A stretch of DNA of 64,000 nucleotides from Nephrocerus scutellatus (GCA_947095585.1 OX352763.1:67531024-67595023); one strand, 5' to 3'; positions 1 to 10,996 are shown, counted from the first letter of the stretch. Numbers and translations are program-made. The notes: generated by a model from the sequence alone, not told the origin.

Positions 1-151
1 AACCGTCAACTGTTCTGTTCGCACTGCGGAACACATGTCATGAAAAGCCGTCACTGCCAGTGTGCGCAGCGAAACGCCAACGGGCCAATTACAAGAGGCA
101 TTAGACATCCCCGACACTACCGCCCAGAGCCACGCCTCATACACAACACCA

Positions 152-229
152 ATTAAGTTTAATAATCGCCAGTATAATGCGATCATCGACACTGGCGCAG
201 GAAGATCCTGTATTGGAAAAAGCATATAG
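152..229 (+). pseudogene. pol: gypsy aspartic protease fragment
   Basis: A 25-codon stretch ends at a TAG at 227 and contains the retroviral-type protease active site DTGA at 188-199, preceded by hydrophobic residues (AII) as usual for the family. The enzyme would cleave the Gag-Pol polyprotein. The flap and C-terminal half cannot be followed in this frame. Identification rests on the motif and on its position upstream of RT. Confidence 0.6.
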
Positions 230-699
230 AATCTCTGCAGAAAAATCAAAATACCAGCTCGACCCATCTCTATGACATTTTCTTTGGGTGATAAATCTAC
301 CGTTACCGCTCACCAAGCATATGTTGGGGAGAATGGAAATTTACACAGGAGTTTGTGTATATTCCACAGCTAATTTCTCATTGGAACAGATTTTCTCTCG
401 AAATTTGGATTTAACATTTGGCGTGAAAACCAGATTATAGAGGCTCGGAACAATATCAGACCCTCCGATCATCCGAAGTCTCACTACCGAAAACCAGCGA
501 ATGGCAAGAGAACTACGAATGTTTGAAAATCTCACCGGACCAAAGAGTTTAATGGAACATGAAATCCGACTGAAGCATTACCGACCATTTAAACAAAGGT
601 ACATGCCGAGGAATCCCGCCATGCAAACTATTATAAATCAAGAAATAGACCAACTCCTTGCCGAAGGAAAAATCTAAGCTTCCAATAGCCCTTACACTT

Positions 700-1257
700 G
701 GCACTTGGAGATTATGTGTTGATTACCGACAATTGAATGAGCTATCCATCAAAGATCAACCATATTTTGGACAAACTAGCAAGAGCTAACTACATTTCGA
801 CGATCGACCTGAAGCATGTATATTGGCAAATACCGCTAAAACCAACCAGTAGACCATATACCGCATTCACCGTACCAGGCCGAGGACTTTTTCAATGGAG
901 AGTAATACCTTTTGGACTGCATTCTGCCCCCGCCATTTTTCAGCGACTACTCGACCAGATCATTAGTCCTGAGTTGGAACCATGTTCCTTTGCGTATTAA
1001 GACGACATCATCGTCATCGGAAAGATATTCACCGAGCATATGGCAGACGGCTCAAAGCAGCAAATCTAAAAATAAACCCTGAGAAATGTGAATTTGGGAA
1101 ATCCGAAATGCGCTACCTTGGTCATATGGTCAACAAGGAAGGAATACACACCGACCCCACTAAAATAGAAGCTGTTCAGTCGCTAATAGCTCCTCGTAAC
1201 ATTAAAGAGCTCCGACGAATAATAGGAATCGCCGAAAATGATCAGGAAGGGGCATTC
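700..1257 (+). pseudogene. pol: gypsy reverse transcriptase fragment
   Basis: The recognisable RT runs from a degraded VDYRQLNE-like segment (about 717) through the first catalytic Asp region (STIDLKHVYWQI, near 800) to the primer-grip and thumb part (YLGHMVNKEGIHTD, near 1110). The Y-x-D-D active site is interrupted: Tyr codon, TAA stop at 998-1000, then two Asp codons. A reading-frame break follows at once. Segments upstream (about 660-715) and after about 1240 (the usual thumb/connection) are deleted. The enzyme would copy element RNA into cDNA; this copy is dead. Confidence 0.85.
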
Positions 1258-1680
1258 CGAACGTTAAAACGAAAATTAACTGAAGCACCGATTCTTGCCT
1301 GGCCCGATTTTTCCCGACATTTTTTTACTTCAGGCCGATGGACTTGGAGCCGTGTTATCACAAAAAATCGATAACCAAGAACGAGTAATCGCGTACGCCA
1401 GCCGAACTCTTACCGAAGCGGAACGTAACTACTCAGTCACCGATCGGGAATGTCTAGACGTAGTATGGGGCATCCGCAAAATGCGACCATACCTCGAAGG
1501 TTATCATTTTATTGTCCATACCGATCACCAGTCACTGAAATGGCTACACAGCAACGAGAACCCCTCCGGAAGACTAGCGCGTTGTGCAATCGAGCTTCAA
1601 CAATTCGATTATGAAAGACGATATAGAAAAGGCTCATCGAACACTGTCGCTGACGTCCTGTCCAGACATCCAATGCCGAC
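1258..1680 (+). pseudogene. pol: gypsy RNase H fragment
   Basis: After a one-base frame change near 1330, the frame reads LQADGLGAVLSQ, then YASRTLTEAERNY, TDRECLDVVWG, TDHQSLKWL and ADVLSRHP. This is the typical gypsy RNase H series with its catalytic Asp/Glu/Asp positions. The domain would remove the RNA strand during reverse transcription. It is one of the better preserved stretches of this copy and leads directly into the integrase linker. Confidence 0.85.
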
Positions 1681-1806
1681 TACACCGATGAAAATAATAC
1701 TTCCGATCACCGATACCTGCCCCTGGTATGACTCAAAGATGAAGGCAACAAAGGGTAAACCAGAAGAGAAATTTAACCCGACCCGCCACACCGAAGCCAG
1801 TAGTAC

Positions 1807-2646
1807 CGCGTGGAAGGTCTGTGTTCCAAAACCATTACGTCAACAGGTGATTCATGTAAATCATGCAGACCTAACTGCCGGCCATATGGGAATCGCCAAA
1901 ACGTTTGGCAGAATCGCAACAAATTATTATTGGCCAGGAATGTTTCGTGACACCGCGAAATTTGTCCAAAGATGCCCGACCTGCATAGAGTATAAAGTAC
2001 CCGCTATCAAACCAGCTGGAGAAATGTTCATGCTGCCAATCAGCCATGGGAGATAGCCAGTCCTGATTTTATTGGACCACTACCGCGCTCCACAAAAGGG
2101 AACACTATGATACTCGTATTTCATGAAAAATTCTCAAAATGGACAGAGTTCATGGCCCTCCGAGATGCGACCACTCCCGCTTTGGTCAAAGGATTCAAAG
2201 AACGAATTCTCAGCCGGTACGGATGCCCAAAAGTTCTAATAACAGACAATGGCACACAATACCGCAGCAAACAATTTCAAGAGTTATTGGCCCAGTTGCA
2301 GATCAAACAGCTATTCACACCACCATACACGCCATAAGCCAACCCCACCGAACGAATGAATCGTGTCATCAAGACGATGATCTCACAATATGTGAAAAAG
2401 GACCACCGAAAATGGGACGAATACCTCCCAGAATTAATGTTAGCATTTAGTACAAGCCGCAATGAGACGACCGGTTACTCGGAAGCTTACCTTAATTTTG
2501 GCCGAGAACTCCGTCTACCGAACACAGCCGACATAGCTTTAAAAACCAAACCTGACACATCCGAAAGAATAACGATGTTGCACGAAATACTATCACTAGT
2601 CAAACCGAATTTAGCAAAAGCGTTTGGTACGCAAAAACTATTATGA
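1807..2646 (+). pseudogene. pol: gypsy integrase fragment
   Basis: The N-terminal HHCC zinc-binding module is visible (H near 1850 and 1880, CPTC near 1975-1986). A frame change and a TAG near 2055 separate it from the catalytic core, where the first Asp (PDFIGPLP, near 2063), the second Asp (ITDNGTQY, near 2243) and the Glu (ERMNR, near 2350) can be found. A TAA at 2335-2337 interrupts the core just before the Glu. The C-terminal part continues to 2646. The protein would join cDNA ends to host DNA. Confidence 0.82.
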
Positions 2647-2706
2647 CTTGCAACGCCGCCCGTGAACGCCAGCCATAGGAGAGATGGTGTATTACCGTCA
2701 CCGGCC

Positions 2707-3075
2707 ACTCTCTGACCCTAGACCTAAATTAATTTATAAATTTTTAAGAATTAGCCCGATTTTCTTCAAATTTTAAACACATTTGTGTCTCCGATGACAA
2801 CACTTACTACTGAAAGTTGGAAGTGATCTCCTATTAGAGAATTTACAAGAAAAATGTCAATTTATATGAGTTGTTTTTTTTGAGTTCACGTAAGCATTAA
2901 TGATGCGAATGTGCGTGTGTGATTGTGATGATATGATTTTAGAAGTTTAGAATGTGCGTTCATATCAGATAATGTATGTGTGTATATGATTGATTTTTTG
3001 GATCTTAATTATTCTTTCTGTACAGGTATGGAATCTGAGCCAACTTTAAGCAAGTTAGTGTACGTATATACAAAC
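2707..3075. other. Non-coding spacer with an inverted scrap of the right-end repeat
   Basis: No gene is visible. Bases about 2750-2805 read on the minus strand as the CGGAGAyACA...AAAATTTGAAGAAAATCGGG motif that recurs many times in 59400-63600. The remainder is T-rich or GT-rich sequence without a recognisable feature. Confidence 0.6.
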
Positions 3076-3675
3076 TGTAACGAATTGGCCTTTCAGCAAC
3101 TACGCCACAAACCATACGGCTAATGGTTACACCTAAAAATATATACGCATAACATATTCGCGAAAAATCACCACATAATTTCATGGCGCCGAAAAGTATA
3201 TACATACGTACATACACGCGTAGTTGCCATATTAATTATTTTCAAATCAACGTAGCAAGTATGCGGCAGTTCATTCAACACTGATAGGCATATTACCAGG
3301 CGTTGATATTGATATATATTCCTAGGTTACTCAAGTAAGTCAATGGCGCAAGAGGAGAACTACGAACTAGAAATCAGTAGTAACCAAGTTCATACCCCAG
3401 CATTGACTCGGACTTTTTTTAAACTACAAAATTATATATCGCCTGTGGTAAAATACCCACTTGGCCCATGTCTTCAAGGTAAAGGAAAAGACTTGAATTT
3501 AATTTAAACAAATAAGAAAAGGTTATATTCACATAAATATCGCCGCCAATTAAACATTGGAAATAATCAGCAAATGTTTATTAGAATTTACTTTTTGGTT
3601 TCGAATAGCCATATAATTCTCAACAAGCCTTTATTTTTAGTTAAAGACATAGGGACCGAAAATTCAATACAAACA

Positions 3676-3986
3676 GGAGAGAAATTCCAAGTACCACTAT
3701 AGGTATAAGTCTCTCCGGGTTCTATACGAACGTGTTTTGAAAGGGAACGGTAGTCATATACTGAACCAATATATAGATAGGAGAGAACTTCTAAGCACCA
3801 CTATAGGTATAAGTCTCTCCGGGATCTAAACGAACGGGTTTTGAAGGGGAACGGCATTCATCTACTGAACCAATATATAGATAGGAGAGAGAAAATTCCA
3901 AATACCAACTTCGGTATAAGTCTCTCCGGGTTCTACACGAACGAGCGAGAGAAATTTCAAGTACCAATCTAGGTATAAGTCTCTCC
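3676..3986 (+). repeat. Four dyad-symmetric modules inside the LTR
   Basis: Modules at 3676-3716, 3780-3820, 3884-3927 and 3946-3986 share an outer inverted pair (GAGAGA / TCTCTC) and an inner pair (TACC / GGTA) around a variable 6-base loop; the inner pair of the second module is shortened to ACC/GGT. Each is followed by CGGG and a CGAAC element. Spacing between the GGTATAAG cores is 104, 107 and 59 bases. They lie upstream of the LTR TATA box, where enhancer repeats are common. Confidence 0.7.
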
Positions 3987-4076
3987 GGGCTCTACACGAA
4001 CATATTTAGAAAAGGGAACAGTAGTCTACTGAACCCTATACATATCAAAACAGCTCTTGTAGTGCTTTAGTAAGAA

Positions 4077-4397
4077 ATAGGTAGATTCAATCGCCTTTTT
4101 TTGCTAACACACTGCAACTTGGCTGAAACTCGACAGGCAATACGCTCAGTACGAAATAGGTAGATTCAATCGGCTGTTCGTCACCGACGTCATTTTCTGC
4201 CGAAAAACTCCTCATGGCCCAGTTATAAATAGGTAGATTCAATTGCCTTTTCTTCACTGACACCATATTTCACTGACCGGTACTGCACTTAATGGGAAGT
4301 AGGTAGATTCAATCGCCTCTTCCGCATTAAAGCCACTCCTGGTCATTCTGGCAACGCACATAGGGGGAAATAGGTTGATTCAATCGCCTTTTCCTCA
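4077..4397 (+). repeat. Five copies of a TAGGTAGATTCAATCGCC module in the LTR
   Basis: The module TAGGTAGATTCAATCGCC occurs near 4078, 4156, 4226, 4301 and 4370 with one or two changes, followed by pyrimidine-rich sequence. Spacers between copies are unrelated, so the 18-20-base block itself appears conserved. The array ends about 90 bases before the TATA box. Confidence 0.75.
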
Positions 4398-4486
4398 CTA
4401 TAGCTATCTCCCATCCGTCGACCGAGAGGTACGACTCTTCTATAGGGTATTGGATGCGCCAAAACCCAGACGTATGAGAACACCCG

Positions 4487-4494
4487 TATATAAG
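4487..4494 (+). promoter_or_regulatory. TATA box of the 3076-4705 LTR
   Basis: TATATAAG lies 78 bases upstream of an AATAAA polyadenylation signal, the order expected at the U3/R boundary of an LTR. It is a sequence match only. Confidence 0.5.
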
Positions 4495-4705
4495 TATGTA
4501 GTTATTTTAGCTTTAAGTATGTACCAGAAACTTGTAAAACTAGTATAAGTACCGAGAAGAAAGATGAAGAAAATAAATACCAGAACAAAAACTTGAAATA
4601 ACCAGACTTATTATTTAAACAACAAAAATTCGATTTGTAACAAACGAAGAAGAGGAGAAGAACCCTGGGTGACCGGCGAGCGTCACCCGAGCAAATATCG
4701 TTACA

Positions 4706-4852
4706 AGCTTCTGATGAGTTGGTTAATATTCCAGTTAAACCGCTGGTATGTTTGAGCTTCTGATGAGTTGGTTAATATTCCAGTTAAGCCGCTGGTATGT
4801 TTGAGCTTCTGATGAGTTGGTTAATATTTCAGTTAAACCGCTGGTATATTTT
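4706..4852 (+). repeat. Three-copy 49-bp tandem repeat
   Basis: Units start with AGCTTCTGATGAG at 4706, 4755 and 4804, exactly 49 bases apart, with one or two substitutions. The array begins at the base directly after the LTR end. Confidence 0.9.
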
Positions 4853-5519
4853 TCCTTTTTTATAGGTCCTCGGTCAGAAAAGAATTAAAATTCACTGTTC
4901 TAAATAGCAGTATATGTTCGATAAAACGGAAAACCGCCGCAAATGTACTGTGAACAAATCTGTATTTACTTTAAACTTGATTCAAACACAACTCACTGAG
5001 AACTGACTTACGCTAATTAACAAAGTTTTAAAGAAAGCTACGTATCGCGAAGGTGATCAGTTGGTCGGTCACCTTTGCGATTAACAATATGTGAACTAAA
5101 TATGTATTTCTTAGGAATTTTAAATGTGCATTATGCAATATGATTTCTTAGGAATTATGTGGAAATGTTGTATTCGGTGGCAATGAGGATGTCGGCTTGC
5201 TGTGCCTCGGGTTGCTGATACTGTTGTTTCTGCGTCTGTAACTCGCGCGATACGAAGAAAAACTGAAAATGAAAATAGAATTGTGTCTACAAAAGTGAGT
5301 GTTTTCGTTTTGAAATCGCCACGTTATATTTCCTTGTTGTATTATCAGTTATATCGTCGCTTTTCTTCTTCGTCTGAATAGAAAGGTCATGCTGTTGCTG
5401 TACGTAAAACCAAAGGGTATATAGATATTAAGAGGAACGAAGTAGAACAAAAAATTTTATACAAAAATTAATGGGTTCATGAGTGAGTGAAACCTAATTA
5501 ACGAGTAGGCAAAATTTAA
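4853..5519. other. Unassigned AT-rich interval
   Basis: I see no gene. On the minus strand, about 5165-5265 reads as a short Gln-rich open stretch without recognisable family. A small inverted pair (AAGGTGA...TCACCTT, 5049-5080) is present. No LTR matching 15487-15675 is found here, so the downstream gypsy element seems 5'-truncated. Confidence 0.4.
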
Positions 5520-5970
5520 AGAATTATTTACAATTTATGTACAAGCATCTACTAAAGGAGCGATTTTAACAGATGAAGTGAAAATGCTGCATGCTGCTAA
5601 AATTAATGGGCGAAAAGGCAATAGAAATCTGTGATACATTAAACATATCAAGTGAAGACGAAAAGAGTTTTGGAAAAGTTATAGAACATTTCAATTCTTA
5701 TTGTCAGCCAAAAACTATATTATATATGAAAGATTCAAATTCCACTCAAGATCGCAGCAGCAAGGGGAACATTTCGATGGCAACTCACAGACATTGTCAA
5801 TCAAACAAAAATTGTGATTTCAACAGTGATGTTATTTCAGTAAATGTTCCTATCGTCATTTAGACAAAACATGTCCAGCAAGAGGAAAGCAATGTAATAA
5901 GTGTGGGCAATTAAATAATTTCTCTTATGTATGTTCAAGTAAAAGGGTATATCAAGTGGATGAACAAAAC
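5520..5970 (+). pseudogene. gag: gypsy gag fragment with CCHC knuckle remnant
   Basis: The stretch reads as the capsid part of a K02A2.6-like Gag: one frame covers about 5531-5610, then the frame shifts to MGEKAIEICDTLN...EHFNSYCQPK. Further frame changes lead to a Cys-rich segment (CNKCGQ, near 5897, with a later C) typical of a nucleocapsid zinc knuckle. Gag would form the particle and bind element RNA. The open stretch breaks off at 5970, exactly at the LINE insertion point. Confidence 0.65.
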
Positions 5971-6200
5971 ACAGTCAGCATCGAGCGCTCAACACGAGCA
6001 CATCTTATTAAGATCCTGCACCAGATCGCTCGGCTACCTGCTACCGGCTACGGAAAAAAACCCTCACACCAAAAGGCGAGCATTTCGCTACCTGCGACTT
6101 TTAAACATATTTCACTAATTACTTTTTAATTTTAGGCACTTATTAATAATTAATAGTTATTTAATTTCAGATTAAGTTTTTCATTTTTCAGCACTATAAA

Positions 6201-6906
6201 ATGGGTAAAAAACAGAAACGGAAGGAAAAGGTTAATAATGTATTAACCTTAATTAGACAAGAAGTCTCCAACCATGGTGGTGACTTCCTCGCATCTCTGT
6301 ACGAAAGGCTGGATGAAGTCAACCAGCTTTGCGAAGACTCTACTACCTCTGAAAAGCAGAACATGAGCCTTGGAGAGTTAGCGGACAATGATGCGTCCGA
6401 ATCCAGCACCAGCGATGAAGACAGTCGCAAACAGCGGTCTTCTCCCTTGCCAATAAAGGCCAAAAGAAGGAGGTTGTCTGGAAATTCCAGACCATCATCG
6501 CCACCAAAATTATCTTCTCCTGCAGTGAATGCTGTTGAATTGAGAAAGCCGCCGAAAGTCATTGCTGTAGAGAAAACAGCCAAGGCAAAAGAGGCACAAA
6601 ATGTTGTTAGGAAGGCACCACCTTCAGCAAGCAAAAAAGCCCCAATTACGGGACCAATATCGAAACCATTTGCTATGCCGCCAATAGTCTGTTTTAGACT
6701 CAACGTTGCTGAAATATCTAATTTCGCGAAGAGTGCCAACATTAGTTGCAGAATTCGCAACATCAACAGCAGTAAGTCGGTCGTTATGGCCATAAACAAA
6801 GATGGGCACCAAAAAATTCGCCCTTTCCTACAATCGGGAAAGACTGAATTTAACACTTACACTCGAGTTGTGTCTGATACGTCATCGTACGCGGATGTGC
6901 TGCGCA
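6201..6906 (+). pseudogene. Jockey ORF1, N-terminal part
   Basis: The frame opens at the ATG at 6201 after a 230-base leader and encodes a Lys-rich start, an acidic/Ser-rich region (residues about 50-75), a Pro/Lys-rich linker and then a segment ending near FNTYT (residue about 217). That last segment resembles the RNA-binding (RRM-like) domain of Jockey-clade ORF1 proteins. ORF1 would coat element RNA. Similarity ends between about 6862 and 6906; the rest of the open frame (to 6998) is Asn/Lys low-complexity sequence that probably belongs to the inserted LINE. Confidence 0.6.
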
Positions 6907-7256
6907 TCGTCATTGCACAAAACAAACAAACAAAAAACAACAACAACAAAAACGCAAAGTGCCCAAGCTCGCCGGCTCGCGTGTGCATATTTCGTTAGTG
7001 CAAAGTGCAGTGTGTGGTGTCCATGCTTCCCGCCCCCAACACCTCAGCTAAAGAATTAGTGAATTACAACTGTTTTATTCTTGCATGCGGCAGTGTGATG
7101 ATCTAATTATTTAGCTATAAGAATAACGGATTGTGAGTGTTTGTTTCTTTTGGAGATTTAACTCATTTTGTCGTGAAGGCATAACATTGGCGAATTGTGT
7201 TAATAATCCAATTTGAGACATACTCTTCTCAATACGGTTTAAAGAAGCGGTAAGTT

Positions 7257-7990
7257 GTGTTTTGTGTGTTTGTTTTTTGTGGTATGTGTGTTTTCAGAGT
7301 TGATCTCAGCAACATACGAGGGCTGAGAACGAATTATTTTTCTGTGTTTAACCATGTACATGTCCACAGGCCAGCAATTTTGGAATTGAGTGAAACTCAG
7401 GTGTTTGATAATTCTGATGTATCGGAATTTAATCTGCCTGGGTATAGCTTGGTGCCATTATTTCTCTCTCGACGCGGACTAGCAATCTATGTCCGCAGAG
7501 ATGTTGCGTTTCAGCTTTTGCCTCAATTTAGCCAAAGTTCCAAACCGGAATTCAATTTCATTTGGCTAAAAGTTAAGGTACAAGAGCGCAACATCTACTA
7601 CTGTTTCCTTTACAGAAGCCCCAACTTAGACAGTGTTTCAACTCAGAGGGAGTTTGATGCACTGTCTGATTCAATCTTAAGAATTGATAAAAACATGAAA
7701 TCGTTATTGCGGGCGATTTCAATGTACACAATTCTGGGTGGCTTCGCCATTCTGGCCAAACAACACCCGAAGGGAGGTGTGTTGAGTTATTCGCTGAGTT
7801 TAACCACCTTACTCAGCTTGTAAATGAGCCTACCCGAATACCTGACATTGCATATCATTCCACTAACACCCTTGACTTGTTCCTTACCTCTCGTGCTGAG
7901 AAATACTCCGTCAATGTATTATCGCCTCTAGGCTCTTCAGACCATTGTGTAGTATCAGCTAATTTCTCGTTAATAAACCACGTAGTTAGA
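7257..7990 (+). pseudogene. CR1-like ORF2 endonuclease region
   Basis: The reading frame shows the AP-endonuclease start (LSNIRGLRTN), a Glu segment (ILELSETQVF), and, after frame changes near 7710 and 7823, the C-terminal part with NEPTRIPDIAY and SSDHCV (about 7826-7950), which carries the conserved Ser-Asp-His. The central GDFN segment is damaged (near 7725). This domain would nick target DNA for target-primed reverse transcription. It runs directly into RT at about 8016, so the linker and the first RT block are deleted. Confidence 0.7.
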
Positions 7991-8015
7991 GAAAAAGAAG
8001 AGGTGTTCTTCCAAG

Positions 8016-9444
8016 TTGGCATTACCATTGCGTAAGCTTTTCCATCTTTCCTATTCTTCTGGACTCTTCCCGAGAACTTGGAAAACAGCTTTTGTTCAGC
8101 CCATACCCAAAAAAGGCGAGCCGTCGTCTCCTTCTTTGTACCGACCCATAGCACTTACATCCATTCCTTCCAAGGCCATGGAAACGCTGATCAATTATCA
8201 GCATAAGAAATATCTTGAAACCAACGAAATCCTTAGTGACCGGCAGTATGGATTTCGTGGGCAACGTTCTACTGGTGATTTGATGGTATATCTCACCGAA
8301 CAGTGGAACCGATGCATCATTTTGGAGAAAGCAAAGCTGTTGCACTCGATATTTCAAAGGCATTTGACAGAGTTTGTCATCAAACTCTTTTGTCTAAAAT
8401 GCGTGCTTATGGTGTTGATGATAAACTGCTTCTTTTGGACCGCTCAATTCAAGTTGTTTTGGACGGTTTCAAGTCTGAAATACACCACACAAATGCTTCG
8501 TTCGTTCCCCAGGGCTTTGTTCTGTCCCCGACACTCTTTCTCGTTTTTATTAATGATCTCTTATCTGTGAATTCTAATCCAATTCACTCTTTCGCTGACG
8601 ACAGCACTCTCAGCTTCTCATATAAGTTTGAGGAACGTCCCTCCACCTCTGATGTGGAACTCAAACAACTTCGTATGCTAAGCACGTTAAATTCTGACCT
8701 AGACAGCATAATAAAATGGGGAGAAATCAATAGAGTAAAATTTAACGCTTCCAAAACCCAATGCTGTCTATCTCGTCCAAGCGAATCCTAAACACTATGC
8801 CATTATCCATGAATGCCACTTGCATCGAGGAAACTGAAAATCTTGCAATTCTCGGTATGTGCGTTAACGACAAGCTTCGTTGGAATGACCACATATTTAC
8901 CATCGCTAAAAATGCTGCGAAATGTTTAAGTTTTCTAGCCCGGTGCAAGAAATATTTCACTCCCTCTGATCTGGCTACCATATACAAGGCTTTTATTCGC
9001 ACTAAACTTGAGTACAATTGCCATATCTGGTCTGGTGCGCCTAAGACTACTTTGCATCAGCTAGATAGAATACAAAACCGCGCGATAAAACTTATCCGTG
9101 ACGAAAATATAGCGAAATCAATAGATTCGCTTGAACGCCGCAGGAACGTTTCTTGCTTGTCACTGTTTTATCGCTTCTTCTACCAGCGGTACTCAAGAGA
9201 AATAGCCAGCTGCATGCCACCTCTCCTTGAATTCAACCGCAATACTCGTGGCGCTCTTAAAGCTCATCAGTTTACCCTCAAGCCCATCTTCGGACGTACA
9301 GTTAAATTCAGGGATTCGTTTTTCAGCCGTACAACACGTATGTGGAATGCTCTGCCAAGCTCTGTCTTCCCACATCACTATGATCCACAGGCATTCAAAA
9401 CACAAGCTCATAGACATGTCCTATTTTCTCCTCCTCTTCCTTAA
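8016..9444 (+). pseudogene. CR1-like ORF2 reverse transcriptase and C-terminus
   Basis: RT blocks are visible in order: WKTAFVQPIPKKG, YRPIALTSIPSKAME, YGFRGQRST, then in another frame (from about 8303) ALDISKAFDRVCH with the first catalytic Asp, PQGFVLSPTLF and SFADDSTL with the catalytic Asp pair (about 8593-8604). A frame change near 8760 leads to the C-terminal region: WNDHI, CHIWSGAP, RRNVSCLSLFYR, FFSRTTRMWNALP. At least two frameshifts disable it. The C-terminal wording matches CR1-related LINEs of insects. Confidence 0.8.
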
Positions 9445-9570
9445 CGCCCACGCTGTGCCAAGCACATAGCGGAGCATTATAAGGGTGCGAACCCCTTGAA
9501 GCGTGCGCGAATTATAAAAAAAAAACACTGCTAAGGAGGACCGTAAGGAGTTTGCTCAAAAAATCTCCTG

Positions 9571-10163
9571 ATGAACCAGTTGGTACATTGGGAAAAACTT
9601 AAACCATCAGGCATTACGCAGTGCAGAAACTGCCAAAAGTTTGGACATGTAGCAAGCAATTGCGGCATGAAATACAGATGCGTTAAGTGCAAGGACGAAC
9701 ACTTACCTGGCCAATGCCCGAGAAATGTAGACACAAGAAAGACGACAACGTCTTCTGCACAAATCGCTAAAAATCTGGACATCCTGCAAACTATCGAGGA
9801 TGTCCTAAATATAAAGAAAAAATGGCGGAATGGAAAAACCGACAAAAAGAAGATGGAGCAGCATAAGTTCGCCCAGAAATCTGCTGCAAAAGCTATAGTG
9901 AAAGGGGTTAGCTTTACTAGTATAGCTGCTATGGGGTCTGCTAGCAAGCCAGCAACAATCTACAAACCATCCAAGCAAGCAAAAAACCAGCAAGTAAGCA
10001 AGCTCCAAAACCGGCACCATCTACTGGAAATTCTAACATCTTCGACGATACGGAAAGGCTATTTGGAGCAGACATTTTCACAATTTTGCAGAAATCAAGA
10101 GAAGTCGTGCCTGATAATTATAGCAGTCTTGATGACAGGTCCAAAACAACCGTTTTGGGTCGA
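9571..10163 (+). pseudogene. Jockey ORF1, zinc-knuckle part
   Basis: The protein stretch contains WEKLKPSGITQ followed by two Cys/His knuckles (CRNCQKFGHVASNC and CVKCKDEHLPGQC), the arrangement of Jockey/Doc/HeT-A-type ORF1 proteins, then a Lys-rich tail. It ends five bases before the endonuclease frame that follows. This is most likely the C-terminal half of the ORF1 that begins at 6201, separated by the CR1-like insertion and a deletion of roughly 90 residues. The ATG used is internal and not a natural start. Confidence 0.7.
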
Positions 10164-10168
10164 CTAAT

Positions 10169-10996
10169 TTGGAAATTATGTTCACAGTAAGCAGTATAAG
10201 TATATTCTTATATAATGTAAGCTCTATTTATTCGTTAGCTAGGCGTATCACACTAAAATTATTTATTAAAACTAATAAACCTGACATTCTTCTTTTACAG
10301 GAAACTAATCTCACAGGGAGAAACCCATTCAGTCCAGACGGATACAACATCCACAGGGTCGACAAAAGCAGTGATTGCTCTGGGACGGCCGTCCTTATCA
10401 GGAACACTATGGCAGGCGAAAAGGTGCAAATCAGTGGATTGCGTAGCATGGAAGCAACAGCTGTCAGCATCAAAGTCAGCGAGGTTAATGCGACCTTTTT
10501 GGTAATATCAGTGTACAATCACTGTAATGCAACGAGGGAAAACATTCAACGGGATCTGCAAACTGTCTGCGGCATCTGCTCTGGGCACACATACTGTGTG
10601 GTTGGTGGGGATTTTAACGCTAGGCACACCCGATGGCAAGATGAAGTATGCAACAACCAAGGAAAGGCCATTGCAGATTGGATGGATTCAAGTCCTCAGC
10701 AGCATACCATGGCAGTTGTTTTCCAGCCCCGGAAAACATATCCTCGGACACCATCCACGCTGGATTTCTTCTTGGCAACGACAAATTTCGTCAACATCCT
10801 GCCGGAATTAAGGAATTATTCCTGCTTTGCACATGATAGTTATTCGGATCATTTGGCCACAGAGCTTCGAGTGAGGTTGAATCAGCGAATTGTACAAGTT
10901 ACCCCAATACCTGAACTACACATCAACTTTGCGAAAATAAACTGGAACCGATTTAGATCAGAAGTCGAAGCTGGACTTCAAATTCCAGCGTTGTAG
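10169..10996 (+). pseudogene. Jockey ORF2 endonuclease domain
   Basis: This 275-codon open frame covers a nearly complete AP-type endonuclease: LLLQETNL (metal-binding Glu), VVGGDFNARHTRW (catalytic Asp/Asn), and DSYSDHLATE with the final Asp-His. The Asn block usual at the N-terminus is present (LYNVSSI). It ends at a TAG, and the RT part continues in another frame from about 11001. The domain would cleave the target site. It is the best preserved endonuclease in the window. Confidence 0.82.

Larger units (their letters stand above)
1..2706 (+). mobile_element. Decayed Ty3/gypsy retrotransposon, pol part
   Basis: Pol domains run in the order protease, reverse transcriptase, RNase H, integrase, which is the Ty3/gypsy order; copia has integrase before RT. 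The RT wording around the palm (AFTVPG, FGLHSAPAIFQRLLDQI) resembles Osvaldo/Ulysses-type gypsy elements. The 5' LTR and gag lie outside the window or are lost, and the first bases keep a Cys-rich stretch that may be the end of gag. Stops, frameshifts and deletions break pol at many points, so this copy cannot be autonomous. The long LTR starting at 3076 has the right strand to be its 3' LTR, but 370 bases of other sequence separate them and no polypurine tract precedes that LTR. Confidence 0.85.
3076..4705 (+). repeat. Long LTR (probable solo or 3' LTR) with TGTAACG...CGTTACA ends
   Basis: The segment starts TGTAACG and ends CGTTACA, a perfect 7-bp inverted terminal pair as expected for an LTR, and is 1,630 bp long. 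It contains a TATA box (TATATAAG, 4487-4494), a downstream AATAAA (4572-4577) and two internal repeat families. The first 337 bases recur in inverted orientation at 63612-63957, where the sequence outside the LTR is a purine-rich AGGAGGGGAA tract, typical of the bases just before a 3' LTR. The flanks here (CAAAC and AGCTT) do not form a target duplication, so one flank is probably rearranged. Length fits Osvaldo/Ulysses-like gypsy LTRs. Confidence 0.65.
6907..9525 (+). mobile_element. CR1-like non-LTR retrotransposon inside the Jockey ORF1
   Basis: An AP endonuclease, RT and a long C-terminal region typical of CR1/Rex-related LINEs end at a 3' tail ATTATAAAAAAAAAA (9511-9525). The Jockey ORF1 zinc-knuckle part resumes shortly after, so this LINE probably inserted into ORF1. 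The left boundary is uncertain (6863-6930) and I could not define a target duplication. About 7000-7256 would be its 5' UTR; no gene is visible there. A related 3' fragment lies at 15917-16541. Confidence 0.6.

Noticed and set aside
3343..3510. Short frame starting MAQEENYELEI in both LTR copies
   Set aside because: It lies inside the LTR, diverges after about 20 residues between the copies, and has no known counterpart.
6194..6856. 220-codon minus-strand frame
   Set aside because: It is the antisense of Jockey ORF1, whose plus-strand product has recognisable features.
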